Assembly (NCBI GenBank): GCA_021234155.1
Contig: JAJEKV010000001.1
Coordinates: 14,248,356 to 14,312,355, forward strand
Direction of reading: 5' to 3'
DNA length: 64,000 bases
From: Isoetes taiwanensis
Lineage: Eukaryota > Streptophyta > Lycopodiopsida > Isoetales > Isoetaceae
A program made the position numbers and the translations under genes. The notes under the pieces are model-generated. The model saw nothing but the letters and a program-made list of their open reading frames with translations, ran no database searches and was not told where the DNA came from. Shown piece by piece: positions 11,870-23,343 of the stretch (position 1 is its first letter; every line of letters starts with the position of its first letter).

Positions 11870-12145
11870 TACATGCAGCAGAGTTCAAACTCACAACTTT
11901 CTAGTTGTAAGACATATAGCTTTGCCAAGTGAACTACCAAAGAAGACATTGCCTTGCATCTTCTTTATATGGTAACTGTCTCCAGGAGGTTCTAGAATAT
12001 ATATGTGTGACACTTGGCGCAATTTCATCCTTTTGGAGTGGCGCAATCCTGATAGCTGGTCTGGAAGTCAAGACCTATATATAGAGGTGTCTCATTCTTG
12101 TCGAGTCATTCGGGTTCAAAGCCAGTCTTGAGCCTTCTAGCTGAA
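11870..12145 (+). mobile_element. Second, degraded copy of the heat-shock-element LTR
   Basis: This is homologous to about 97-390: the antisense tRNA-like block (11880-11945), 'ctccaggaggttctagaatat', 'gacacttggcgcaatttcatcc', a TATA box at 12076-12084 and 'gccagtcttgagccttctag'. The heat shock element has lost its last two units; only TTCTAGAA at 11990-11997 remains. The segment is on the plus strand while the adjacent gag relic is on the minus strand, so one of them has been inverted or they come from two insertions. Confidence 0.65.
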
Positions 12146-12423
12146 GTCCTTGTATTCTGCTCTAGTGTATCAAGTATATCTGAGAAGATTTAGAATGCAT
12201 CTAGAAATCCTTTCTGAGTTGGGCCCTTGGAGTCAAGTCCACAATTCCCTATCCAAATCCTCCCAAGAGATAAGATTTTACCTCTTCAACATGCTGGTCT
12301 GGAACGACACATACTCTACTGTCAGAAGGCAGTGAACATCGAAAACGCTCGTTTTCTAAACCTCCTATATACAATGATCAGGGTTTTGCAATGTTTGGAA
12401 GGAGAAATATACATGTTGGTTCC

Positions 12424-13380
12424 TCAGATGGAATCTTTTAGAACAATATCTTGATATGTCTTCTTGCCAAGCTTTGGAATGCCAATATTTTGCAAATGGT
12501 TCAAACAAATAAGCTTGTGGTCTCGGTGCAAAATGGGGTTTATACATGTATGATAATGGTCAGGTTTGGCTTGGGCCACCGCAAATGCATCCCATATCTT
12601 TTGAAAAAAATGACCATTTAGATAGTGTTCTAAAAGCTCGTGATCAGAACTTGCAAGCACCATGAAATGTTTCTGTTGCATAGACTAGCAAGCAAACCAT
12701 GTATTACAATGCTCTTTCCAACACCTTTTCAACGCTGAGGATACAACGATGGCAAATGCGAGAAGAGAATACCTACCATCATCCATGTGATGCACCTTGC
12801 TTATGTAGTGAAGCGGGCACTTCATGAAAGAATGCCGTGGAGGCCAAAAACCTATCTCTTGTGAGTGAATAGCATAGGGCACCACAATTTTGAATCCTCG
12901 ATTATAAGTGATAAGAATTTTTGCACCCATTCCAAGCTCTTCCAAGCACTGGGATTAATGGCAGGCCCTCACACTTTAGAACCATACAGTAAACCAGGCT
13001 CTACTAAAATCCAAAACAAGTGGGCTTTTCATGACCAATCATGAACAGTCACATGCCTGGCGATACACCGTTCCCAAAGTGTGTGCTTACAAAATTTTAT
13101 ACAAAGATACTTGTAGCTTTCTATGTAACTTCAACTTTGTGGTTATCATAATGCGAAGTTGGAACAATATGCCGAGCAGAGTGAACTACTAAGAAGTTGG
13201 TCTTCTGGGAGATTAACGTGTAGGCCCGTGTTTTCACAAAAAATGTGTAAAGAGCATGTAATTGTTGTTGTATACTAGCAACTGTATGTGCCATAAGTGA
13301 AAGATCATTAGCATACATTAGTTGCCTGATGATATAGTGTGCTAAAACACGTGCCTTTGTCACCATAATTATCAAACCAT
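12424..13380 (-). pseudogene. LINE reverse transcriptase relic (minus strand)
   Basis: The minus strand from 13375 encodes a reverse transcriptase core with the catalytic motif as YAND instead of YADD (QLMYANDLSLMAHT), followed by QLHALYTFFVKTRAYTL, the usual post-motif helix of non-LTR reverse transcriptases. Downstream frames carry a YKYL..KF block and a PGLLYGSKVWGP-type block also seen in the plus-strand relic at 32849-33562, so both belong to one LINE family. Stops and frameshifts are frequent and the YAND change hits a catalytic aspartate, so it is dead. Confidence 0.65.
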
Positions 13381-13703
13381 TTTTTCATTTGGCCAAGATT
13401 TAGATAGAAAAATAGTCAATTTACACTCTGGTTTTAAGATTTGTGGGTTTTCAATGTTCAATATGTTTTCTAATATTTATTGAACAGGAGCTCCAGTTAT
13501 ATGGATTTTGAGGTCTTTCTAGGGATATTTCATTTTCATATAGTTGGCAAGATTTTTAAGAAGAACATAATAGTCTTCTTTCCAACTCTAGGGGTTTTGT
13601 CGTCTCAGATAAATCTAAGAGGATTTGATACCTTCCAATCACTTTGCGTTCAGGCATTTCTATGGTATATTTGGTCTATGGTGTCTCATCTAATTGGACC
13701 GAG

Positions 13704-14380
13704 GGTATTGCATGTAATTGGGAGCTATCGAAAATTCTTGCACGTGGAGGCCAAAGACATGCATCTGTAAGCTAGGAACCACTTCAAAATGTGGGAAGCA
13801 TTTTTGATGAAATATCAACACCACATATTCATTTCAATACTTTCAGACAAGCGTCTGTAAGATGGCAGTGATAGATAAAGATAGATAGAGTTTTTAATGT
13901 CTACGAGAAGCCAGAACTTATAGGACATACACCCAAATGAAGCTTGCCCCACCACTGTACATGACTGAAGTAGGTCCTTTTTCAACTAACTTTACAATGA
14001 TCATGGCCACTTTCACAATAAGACGTTGAACTCATTGGGCATGGCAGTTTAGGTCTTACCAAAGGACAAACTCTTGTGGCCATAGATTGCTCACAGCTCT
14101 GTGGTAGGTCACCCAACAAACAAAAGCGTAAGGTTATTGCATGGATTTGGGAGTGGGAGGGGGAAGGGGGTATTGAACATCCATGTGTATGGTTCTTGCA
14201 CCTGGAGGCTTTTAGATGGATGTCTGTAAGCTAGAAACCACTTCAAAAGGCGGAAAGCAGATTTAATGGAGAAGAAAATGATAATAGTACTCAGATCAAC
14301 ACTTTTAGACAAGCATTTGTAAGGTGAAAAAAGCTCGTCAATAAATTGTTCACAGCTCTGTGGCACGTTACCCAAAGAGT
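13704..14380 (+). repeat. Diverged direct repeat of unknown origin
   Basis: Three blocks occur twice in the same order: 'ggtattgcatg.aattgggag' (13704 and 14131), 'ctgtaagctag.aaccacttcaaaa' with 'agacaagc.t.tgtaag' (13764-13864 and 14224-14324), and 'tcacagctctgtgg' (14091 and 14348). The first unit is longer because the SINE-type tail sequence at 13870-13945 lies within it. No coding content is visible. Confidence 0.55.
13870..13945 (-). repeat. SINE-type 3' tail (minus strand)
   Basis: On the minus strand this reads '...gacattaaaaactctatctatctttatctatc', the same end as the SINE at 1077-1235. The tRNA-like head is not present next to it. It lies inside the first unit of the direct repeat at 13704-14380. 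Confidence 0.45.
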
Positions 14381-15584
14381 TTCATCTAGAGACTTTCAGA
14401 TGAGTGTCCAAAATTATATTGACACCTGACTGCTTTCTAGCGCATGTCATAAAGTTTGTAGCTGCTTGTAGCAATGTCAATCAATAGTGAAGGACCTTCA
14501 GCACCAATTGCCATGGAGATAATGATAGATGAGGACGACCTTTGCTAGCACAATCTCAACCACCACCTGCACATGAAGACCCATCATGGCATACAAAATT
14601 TTGGTAGAAGCAATGATAGACTCCATTCTAACTCGCATGACAAATCACTCAAATAAGAATGACATGTCACAAACTGCTCTGAGAAAGGATGCAAGGGAAA
14701 AGACATAGGCAACACACTTGGCTAGGGTGGCCTATGGTAGACACTTAAATCTGTTAGCAAGCCATTCTCAGGCTATGTTGGATCGGCCATATGAGGAGCC
14801 TTGGAAGCAAGTCCAGATGGATATTGAAGGCTTTGTAGCCAAGCTTCATGTCTAGGACAAAAAATAAAAACGACACCCGCATTGCTGGAAAAGCAATTGG
14901 CTAATAGGGGAAAAAAAAACTATGCATTTCTAGCATGGAACTTTGCGTGCAGCCATTTGATGCTTGCTCTGAGCTTTTTTGAATGGCACCAGAATAGGTC
15001 TGACATTGACGAGCTCTGGGCTGATATAGCCATGACATAATGAAGGCCATGCTATAGACTCAGGAAAGCTTTGAGCAAGAAATTAGGGAGACCATTGCAC
15101 ATCTCCATATAGGGGCCATCGAGATGGCTATCAAGATACAATGAGTTGTTCAAACAATATTCATTGTAGTCAAATACAACATCTTCTTCAAATCCTGCAG
15201 GAACAAATCAATGTGTTGGAAAAGGACAACTCTGCCAAAGACACTGACATGGCCTCTAGGCTTTTGAGGTTGGAGGAAAGCTCCTCCAATCTGGACCTTG
15301 CTATGCGAGAACAAAAAAGGAAACAGACTTTGCAAGGCAAAAGACTTCATGTAGATACTCATGAGCAGTTGCACCATTACATGCGAGAGTTGGAGACACA
15401 GATGTTGAAGTACCATGAGCGAAGCTCCCAACTTCAAGCGTTGAAGGCTAATCTTGACATTATAATCGCTGCCCATGAAGAGCTATATGCAGAACATCTT
15501 GTACAATAGACAATCCTCCATGGGCAAAAGCAAGCCAAATCAGGGATGAACCAAGTTAGGCAGTAGACCTTCTCAGGTCGGGCA
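14381..15584 (+). pseudogene. Gag-like relic with coiled coil, interrupted by the copia element
   Basis: The clearest part is an open frame at 15141-15509 (122 codons) with strong coiled-coil character (heptads around ILQEQINVLEKDNSAKD and YMRELETQMLKYHERSSQLQ). The sequence stops at 15584, where the copia element is inserted, and resumes at 21331. In the distal half (about 21690-21760) one frame reads CNYC...NLSGHYACQ..QC, like a decayed zinc knuckle, but with an internal stop. A coiled coil followed by a zinc knuckle suggests a gag-type protein; I do not recognise the family. Upstream (14381-15140) I see only degraded sequence. Confidence 0.35.
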
Positions 15585-15589
15585 ACATT
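15585..15589. repeat. Target site duplication (left) of the copia element
   Basis: ACATT directly before the left LTR matches ACATT at 21326-21330 directly after the right LTR. Five base pairs is the usual duplication made by Ty1/copia integrases. Confidence 0.9.
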
Positions 15590-16116
15590 TGAAAGAAAAT
15601 GATATCTTAAATGCAAAGATCTACAATCCTTAGATCATGAGCTAACTAGACAAAATTGATAACTCCAATACTAGCATCAAATGATATAATCATATGACAA
15701 TATGATTAATGCATAAATATTAAGGTTCAATGGTTATGAACCATTGAAGTTATCTTCAGTTTACCCCGACAGCCCAAGCCTCATAACAATGAGCTACTTC
15801 CGATCACGATGAGTTCTGCATTCTACTCGTTTCATTTATAGGGCCAAATCCCCCAACCGACTGGTGGAAATTCGGCCGTTTAGGAGCTTAGACCGGCCGC
15901 TTCAATGAACTCCGGACTTGCCATATTTTGAAGTCCATATTCCCTCCAACTATAACCTTAGTTTCGAGTTCTTATCTCATTAAATAAATAACTGTTCAAA
16001 GGTTAAGCTCAACTCAAAATATTTCATAAGTCATAACCTTAGGAAACTTCACCTTTAGAATTTTTCGATGTTTCTCCTTGAAACTTCACCATATGTTAGC
16101 ATGACCATTTCCTACA
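15590..16116 (-). repeat. 3' LTR of the copia element
   Basis: 527 bp, starting tgaaagaaaatg and ending ccatttcctaca on the plus strand. It is the 3' LTR because the polypurine tract (plus-strand complement ttcccctttc) abuts its inner edge at 16117. Confidence 0.95.
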
Positions 16117-16128
16117 TTCCCCTTTCAT
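16117..16128 (-). other. Polypurine tract of the copia element
   Basis: On the minus strand the bases before the 3' LTR read gaaaggggaa, a purine run of the kind that primes plus-strand DNA synthesis in LTR retroelements. Confidence 0.8.
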
Positions 16129-16159
16129 GCTAACATTTGTTACTGTTGTCAGGTTGCCT

Positions 16160-16372
16160 CTAGGTTAAGGAAGATAAAATCCTTTAACCTGCTGCTACTG
16201 TGATAAGGAAGATAAAATCCTTAGAATAAACTTCTTTAGCTCAACATGTTATTTCTGATATAAGGAAGATAAAATCCCTTTAACCTGCTGCTTCTGTGAT
16301 AAGGAAGATAAAATCTGTAGAATAAACTTCTTTAGCTCAATATGCTGTTTCTGTGACAAGGAAGATAAAATC
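16160..16372 (-). repeat. Internal repeats in the copia 3' untranslated region
   Basis: The motif aaggaagataaaatcc (plus strand) recurs five times between the RNase H stop codon and the polypurine tract, within a larger two-fold unit containing 'ttaacctgctgct.ctgtgataaggaagataaaatc' and 'agaataaacttctttagctcaa'. Coding sequence is absent. The function is unknown. Confidence 0.8.
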
Positions 16373-16474
16373 CTTAAGACAAGAATTCTTTTGCTCAACT
16401 TACTTCTTCACCTTATTCTGCAAAATAATTCAGAACCTGGCTTCTTGCACTAGAGAACCTGTCAACTTTCACCT

Positions 16475-19400
16475 TTACTCCTGTAATTCTTCTGATATTC
16501 CCAGATTTTGTTTAAATTTTGTGAACTTAACTTCTGATGAGCTTTTTGTCAGTATGTCTGCAGTTTGATCATTGGTATTGATGTATTCCACTGTTATCAC
16601 TCCCTTTGCAACTAGATCCCTGACAAAATGAATATGCAATTCAATGTGTTTGGTTCTCTGATGTAAGATTGGATTCTTAGTAATGACAATACAACTCATA
16701 CTATCTGAAAATAATATGGTTGGCTCACTTTGATAAACTTTCAATTCATCTAGCAAACGCCTCACCCAAACTATTTCTTTAGCTGCCAAAGATGTGGAAT
16801 TGTATTCTGTTTCTGCTGTGGACATTGCCACACATGATTGTTTTTTGCTTTTCCAAGCAACTGTGGCTCCACCTAACATTAGGCAATATCCAGAGGTTGA
16901 TTTCCTAGAGTCAATGTCACTTCCCCAATCTGCATCAGCAAATCCTGTTAGAGTTAGATTGCTATTGGTAAATGTCAAGCCATGTGTTTGAGTATATTTT
17001 AGGTATCTAAGCACCCTTTTTGCAGCTGACCAATGCTGATATCCTGGGTTGTTTGTAAATCTGCTTAATAGACTCACAGTAAAAGATATGTCTGGTCTGG
17101 TGCTATTTGATACAAAAAGTAAGCACCCTATCAATTCCCTATATGGCATCTTTTCCATTTGTTCCTGTTCTGCCAGTGTCTTTGGACTCATGTCTGAGGA
17201 CAGTTTAAGTCCTTGTGTTATTGGTGTTCTAGAAATTTTGCAATCTGCCATATTGAATCTCTTGAGCATAACGTCAATGTTCCCCTTTTGTGTAATAGTT
17301 AACCTTTTTTTATTGACATCCCTGCATACTTCCATTCCCAGGAATTTTTTCAGCTGCCCTAGGTCTGTCATTTGGAATTTGTTCTTAAGAATTTGCTTGC
17401 AATACTCTAATATTTCTGGATCACTAGGAACGATAATATTGTCGTCTACATATAATGCAATAATACAAAATTGATTTCTCCTGGTCAAAATGTAAATATT
17501 TCCATCATTTAGAAATTTCTTGAAGCCTTGTTCTTGCAAATACTGATCAATGCAATTGTACCACATCCTTGGGGACTGTTTTAAACCATAGACAGCTCGT
17601 TTAAGTTTCCAAACCATGCCTTCTTGTGTTACTTCAAAACCACATGCTTGTTTCATGTACACTTCCTCATCAAGCTCGGCATTCAAGAATGCAGTGCTAA
17701 CATCCATGTGATGAACCTCCAGACAATTTGCATTTGCAAATGCTAAAAGAATTCTTATGCTCGTTAACTTGACTATTGGGGAAAAAGTCTCTTCATAGTC
17801 CATTCCTTTCCTTTGTGTAAATCCCTGTGCCACAAGTCGAGCCTTGAACTTTAGTTCACCATTTAACCCTGATTTTAGTTTATAGATCCATTTGCTTCCA
17901 ATAACATTTTTGTCCTTTGGTCTTTTAACTACATCATAGGTATTTGTTCTTGCAAATGCTTTCATTTCTTCCAACATGGCCTGCTTCCATTCTTTTGAGT
18001 ATTCTGATCTGATAGCCTCATCATAATTCAGTGGAATTGTGGGTTCTAGTAATGCAAGTGCATAATTTATGTCAACTGCCTCATTGTTTAGTCTTTTACT
18101 TTTGCCAATACCAGTTCTTTCATATTCTGTTGTGTCAAAATCCAAATGTTCTCTGAGTTTTTCTATTTCCGTTTTCCTTCTTCCTTTATCCTTTGCTAAA
18201 GTCTGATTTTCATTTTGAGTGTGCTCAACATCATGGTATTCATCTTCCCTTTATATCATTTGTTCTTCCTCCTCAATTTTCCTTTGCATTGGTTCCCCTT
18301 ACAACATTTGTCCTTCCTGCTCATGTTCCTCTTGCATTGTGTGACCTTGTGTATCATTCTCATTTATTTCTTCATCTGATTCATATGCTTCTATGTTCTG
18401 AAACTGCGCCTTCTTTTGCAGACCCTCTTTTTCCTTTTGGGACTCATTTATCTTTAAACTAGTGTTCCTATCTTTGTAGACACATGTCTCATCAAAGATC
18501 ACATCCCTACTTATCAGAATTTGCCTTTTGTTTGCATCAAATAGTCTATATCCTTTGGACTGCTCGTCATAACCTGCAAGATAGCATTTGGTTGACCTGT
18601 CATCAAGTTTCTTCCTCACTTCCTTTGGGACATGTGCATAAGCAACACATCCATATCTTTTAAACATGTCATAAGTAGGTTTATATCCATCCCACATTTC
18701 TTCTGGAGTCATATCTTTTATGGAAGCTGAAGGAAGCTTATTTTGGATCATTACTGCTGTTTTTACTGCCTCATCCCATAGATAATTTGGCATCCCTGAT
18801 TCCTTAAGCATGGATCTGACAGCATTCAGAATAGTTCTATTTTTTCTCTCTGCAATTCCATTTTGTTGTGGGGTATATCTACATGTCAATTGTCTTCTTA
18901 TCCCTTTGCTTTTGCAGTGCTTGTTAAATTCTCCTGACAAAAACTCTCCACCCCTATCTGACCTAATGCATTTGATTTTTCTCCCAGTTTCTCGTTCAAC
19001 TTCTTGCTCAAAAATTTTGTATGCATCAAATGCTTGGTCTTTGTGTTTGAGGATATAGCATTTTGTTTTTCTTGAGAAGTCATCAATAAAAGTAATGAAG
19101 AATCTCTTTCCTGTCATGCTTGTGATGTTGATAGGCCCACATAAATCGGTATGGACAAGATCTAAGACCCCTCTTGCTCTTTTTGTGGATTTTTTGAATT
19201 TATGCCTAGTATGTTTCCCTAATATGCATCCTTCACAAATAAAATTCTCTGATTTTTCTATTTCTGCAACAATCATGCCTTTTTTAATCATGTAGTTGAG
19301 GTTGTTGACATGAGTGTGTCCTAACCTCTCATGCCATTGTCTAATTGATATCATGGCTGCAAAGTTAATTGATCCTTCTCTCCTTGCTTTATCAAGTGCA

Positions 19401-20770
19401 AACAAATTCCCAACTCTTTTTGCAATAAATTTCAATTCATCCTTAAGAAAGATGTTACAGTGTTGTTTTTCAAAACAGACCTTGTAGCCTAAATCAACAA
19501 TTTGGTTAACAGAAATCAAATTCCTCACAATGGAGGGCACACAAAGTACATTTTTGAGCTCAACTGGTTGGCCATTCAAATCAAATATTTCTAACAATCC
19601 TGACTCCTCTACTTGCTGCAAATTCCCATCTCCAAGTTGTATATAATTAGAACTGCTCCTTGTTTTCTCCTTCAAGTCACTCCCATCTTTAATCACGCAT
19701 CTTTCAGCTCCCGAATCTAAAACAAGAAGATCACTTTTTTCTTTAGTTTCACTGACACTTAAGGTCTGAAGCAAGCCTAGGTTTTGTTTTACCTCAGTGT
19801 TCTCGTCCACCTCCTCTGAATCTTCATTATTGACTTCTTTAGCTAAATTGATTCTGGCAACATTCCTCCCTCTTCCTCTGTAGTTGAATCTTGTTCTAGA
19901 TTCATCTCTGGATTCTCCTCTTCCCTTACCTTTTAAGAAATTTCTTGGGCTTGAGCAATTTGCTGCTTGGTGTCCTAAGCCTTCACAATTATAGCATCTG
20001 CTTTCTCTTGACAGCTTAGGGCAGTTATATTTGAGATGGCCATAACTATTGCAATGATAACAGGGGCCTATTTTCCTATCATTAGCTTTCCCTTTCCCTG
20101 CATAAAGTATTTCTGATTGCTCTTCATGTTCCTTGATTATAAGCTTCTGTTCTAACTCAGTTCTAACCATTAATTCTGCCTTTTCCCTATTTTTTGCAAC
20201 ATTTCTCACTAATGTGGATAACTGTTCATAGTTTGAAAATGCCCTTGCAATTGTCATCACTTGATGATCATTTGTGATGGTTACCCCAGTTGACTCCAAG
20301 TCTGCTATGAGATTATCAAATCTCTGAAAGAATTCTGTCACATCATCCTTTTCACTGTATCTTAGTGATCTAAGTTCTCTATCCAGAACATCAAGCTGTG
20401 AGGAGGTTTTTGTTTCATATGTTTTAATCAGAAATTTCCAAATAGCCCTAGGGCTCATCCCTCTAACCTTCAGCAATATACTAGATCCTAGTTTCACAGT
20501 AATAATGCTTTTAGCCTCTACTAATTTTGCAGATATACTAACCTCTTTGCTGGTCACTTCAGAGCTTGTACTGTCACTTGTTTTCTCCTTTGCACTGCCT
20601 TTGTTTGAGTCACTGACTTCTTCATCCATATCTGCATCATCCCCAACATATTTCCATAATCCTTCTACTTCAAGTACCTCCTTAATCTTTTCTTTCCACA
20701 CTTGGAATCCTCCTGTTCCTTTGAACACCTCAACTGCACTCAATAATGAAGCACCCAGTCTAGTAGTCAT
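16475..20770 (-). pseudogene. Ty1/copia gag-pol polyprotein with two in-frame stops
   Basis: The frame starts at ATG 20770 (MTTRLGASLLSAVEVFKG) and stays in one phase to the stop at 16475, about 1430 codons. Gag contains a UBN2-type domain and two zinc knuckles (CYHCNSYGHLKYNCP, CYNCEGLGHQAANCS). The protease has DSGA. The integrase has an HHCC zinc domain (HERLGHTHVNN...CEGCILGK) and DDE motifs (HTDLCGP, FIDDFSRK, RYTPQQNGIAERKN). The reverse transcriptase has YVDD, and the RNase H block has DADWGSD, STSGYC and STAETEYNS. Stops at 18299-18301 and 18251-18253 lie in the non-conserved linker after the integrase; otherwise the frame is intact. An upstream in-frame extension to 20794 overlaps the primer binding site and is not coding. 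Confidence 0.92.
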
Positions 20771-20781
20771 GATTAAAACCT

Positions 20782-20793
20782 GCTCTGATACCA
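20782..20793 (-). other. Primer binding site (initiator tRNA-Met)
   Basis: On the minus strand, two bases inside the 5' LTR, the sequence is TGGTATCAGAGC, the complement of the 3' end of plant initiator tRNA-Met and the standard copia primer site. Confidence 0.92.
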
Positions 20794-20795
20794 AA

Positions 20796-21325
20796 TGAAA
20801 GAAAATGATATCTTAAATGCAAAGATCTACAATCCTTAGATCATGAGCTAACTAGACAAAATTGATAACTCCAATACTAACATCAAATGATATAATCATA
20901 TGACAATATGATTAATGCATAAATATTAAGGTTCAATGGTTATGAACCATTGAAGTTATCTTCAGTTTACCCCGACAGCCCAAGCCTCATAACAATGAGC
21001 TACTTCCGATCACGATGAGTTCTGCATTATACTCGTTTCATTTATAGGGCCACCAAATCCCCGAACCGACTGGTGGAGATTCGGCCGTTTAAGAGCTTAA
21101 ACAGGCCGCTTCAATGAACTCTGGACTTGCCATATTTTGAAGTCCATATTCCCTCCAACTATAGCCTTAGTTTCGAGTTCTTATCTCATTAAATAAATAA
21201 CTGTTCGAAGGTTAAGCTCAACTCAAAATATTTCATAAGTCATAACCTTAGGAAACTTCACCTTTAGAATTTTTCGATGTTTCTCCTTGAAACTTCACCA
21301 TATGTTAGCATGACCATTTCCTACA
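20796..21325 (-). repeat. 5' LTR of the copia element
   Basis: 530 bp, nearly identical to the LTR at 15590-16116. It is the 5' LTR because the primer binding site lies next to its inner edge. The visible differences include a 3-bp insertion (ggccaccaaatcc against ggccaaatcc) and scattered transitions. Confidence 0.95.
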
Positions 21326-21830
21326 ACATTTAGACCTCAAACTCTCCCAATCAAACCAGTTGCTTCATCTACATGCAAAAAGATGATATTAGGCAATTGC
21401 TTAAAGAGCACCTAGAACAGAAGTGCAGGTGTCACTTGCAGGTGGCTATCTAGGACCCCAAAGAGGAAGCACATGAGGATCTCACAAAGAATTTATAGAC
21501 AAAGCTACTCTCCAAGATGATTCATGTCCCTAAGAGCATTGTGTCTGGGCCTTCAACACCATAAGCAGCCATGTCTTGTGAAATTTAAGTTGATGTGATT
21601 GTGAGAGATTCCATACTTCGTCAGGCAGCTAAGTTGAAAGGGACCTCTTTGTATCTCGACCATGACCTACAACAAGAGGTATGCCAACGAGAGCCTGCAC
21701 GTGTAACTACTGCTAGAACCTCTCAGGGCACTATGCATGCCAGCACTTCCAATGCAATAGCTGCAACAGACACAACAATCAGATAACACCGAATGCTGCC
21801 ACTGCCAAATAGGAATTTTGCCATGTATAG
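21326..21830 (+). pseudogene. Distal half of the interrupted gag-like relic
   Basis: This continues the sequence broken at 15584. It begins with the right copy of the ACATT duplication (21326-21330). Several frames are open only for short stretches. The region near 21690-21760 holds the decayed zinc-knuckle-like cysteines and histidine described for the proximal half. The two halves read in the same direction. Confidence 0.35.
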
Positions 21831-23343
21831 TCTCCTGGAACTGTACGGTCTTTCCATGGCAGAAAGGGGGCAACTTAAACTCTATAGCCTTGGATATGGA
21901 TATGCATTTCGTTTCTCTTATGCAAATATGGCATGCTGGTCAGAGATGAATGGATCTACCAAGATATCAACACTTTTATTATTCAATGAATGCATAGCTT
22001 GTTATTACAAAACATTCTTGGCAGCTTCAGTTTCTTGCACAAGGTAGATAGACACAATCGATACGTGTGGATATGGCAACAGAATAAATGTGGGCATCCC
22101 CTCTCTGTGGCCGCAGATTATTTCATACCTGTCAATTCAAACTTCTATCATAGCATTCAAATGTGAATAAGATTGGATCTATATGTTGATATGTATGATG
22201 ACATATAACAGCACAAGCATTTGGCCATCTTATGCTAGTGGAAGATTTCGACACACATACAGCTACAACTCAATTAGCAAGGAGCAATCCTTTGTCTCGG
22301 GACGTGTCACAGGTCCAAACTGCAGAGATCTTATGCCCACCCACATCAACTGATGGTGCTCATCATGTCACATGTTTTAGAACACAATATGTTACGTGTT
22401 TCTCTTCATAGTTTTCACGACATTAAATCAATTGTTGATAGTATGGGCCAATATGTTACGTGTTTTTCTTCATAGTTTTCATGAGGGCGTTGTGGGATCA
22501 TCTTCTGCGATTTGACGACACTATCAAAGACTCCTTTTGCTTCCATTATGAACTTCTGGGAGCATCCGTCATGGTAGAATGTTGAATTTACGATTAGGAG
22601 CGAATCTCATATTAGTCCATTGTTTACATTGTTATTCTTTCAAGTCAAAGTTACTCCTAATCGTATATTCATAGCAATGACTTAGGCAAAGAAGAATCTT
22701 GTTGGTAAGGAGCCAATGTTAGAAGCAACAACGAGCTCTTAGTACCATGTGAAGAATGAGGATCTATATTGGTTAAAATCTTTTTGATGCTAAAAGTCCA
22801 GGAAGTTGCAGAAGCAACGTGGCATCATCTAAGTGGCCCATTACAATCCAGAGCAAAACGAAGGAAGAGAGGGGAAGAAGAAGAGAACGGAAATTTTCTG
22901 CCGTGTATTATAGCCAGCTGCCCTCAAGGGTGGAGATCGCCTTGGGACTTCGTCCATCCTTGACCGCTTTGCTCCCACTTCGATCTGTTCCGTCGACCTT
23001 CGAACCGGACCTTTCAGCCCATCTCAAACCTTTCGCATGTTTTTCCAGGGTTCCGGCCGTCTTTTCCCGATCTGATTGCATTGCAGGTCCCTTTTATTGC
23101 ATTAATGTTTTGGGCTTGTCCCGACTTGTTTTTTTTCGATAGATCTGTTTTTAGATTTGACCTTGGATTGTGCAAGGAAGCTTGTTTTTTTGCCCTGTTT
23201 GAATTTCAATTGTGCTTCTCGTTTCTATGCCGATTTAGAGCTTATGTAGGGCTAAATTTGCAGCTCAGACATGGGAATGTGAAGAGTTTGAGAAGTGGGG
23301 TTAGTGTTGTACAGTGCATTTGTGGTCCTCGGTGGTGCCAGCC
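21831..23343. other. Intergenic region and 5' leader of the ArfGAP gene
   Basis: No gene is visible in 21831-22760. A 64-bp-period partial duplication ('atatgttacgtgttt.tcttcatagttttca') lies at about 22388-22485. From about 22850 the sequence becomes purine- and then pyrimidine-rich, consistent with a promoter and a transcribed leader of the gene starting at 23344. Confidence 0.45.

Larger units (their letters stand above)
15590..21325 (-). mobile_element. Complete Ty1/copia LTR retrotransposon (5736 bp, minus strand)
   Basis: The element has two near-identical LTRs (15590-16116 and 20796-21325) with TG...CA ends, a 5-bp target duplication (ACATT), a primer binding site complementary to initiator tRNA-Met, a polypurine tract, and one long gag-protease-integrase-reverse transcriptase-RNase H frame. 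The LTRs differ by about ten substitutions and a 3-bp indel, roughly 98 percent identity by eye, so the insertion is fairly young. Two in-frame stops between integrase and reverse transcriptase make this copy unlikely to be autonomous unless they are read through. It interrupts an older gag-like relic. Confidence 0.95.
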
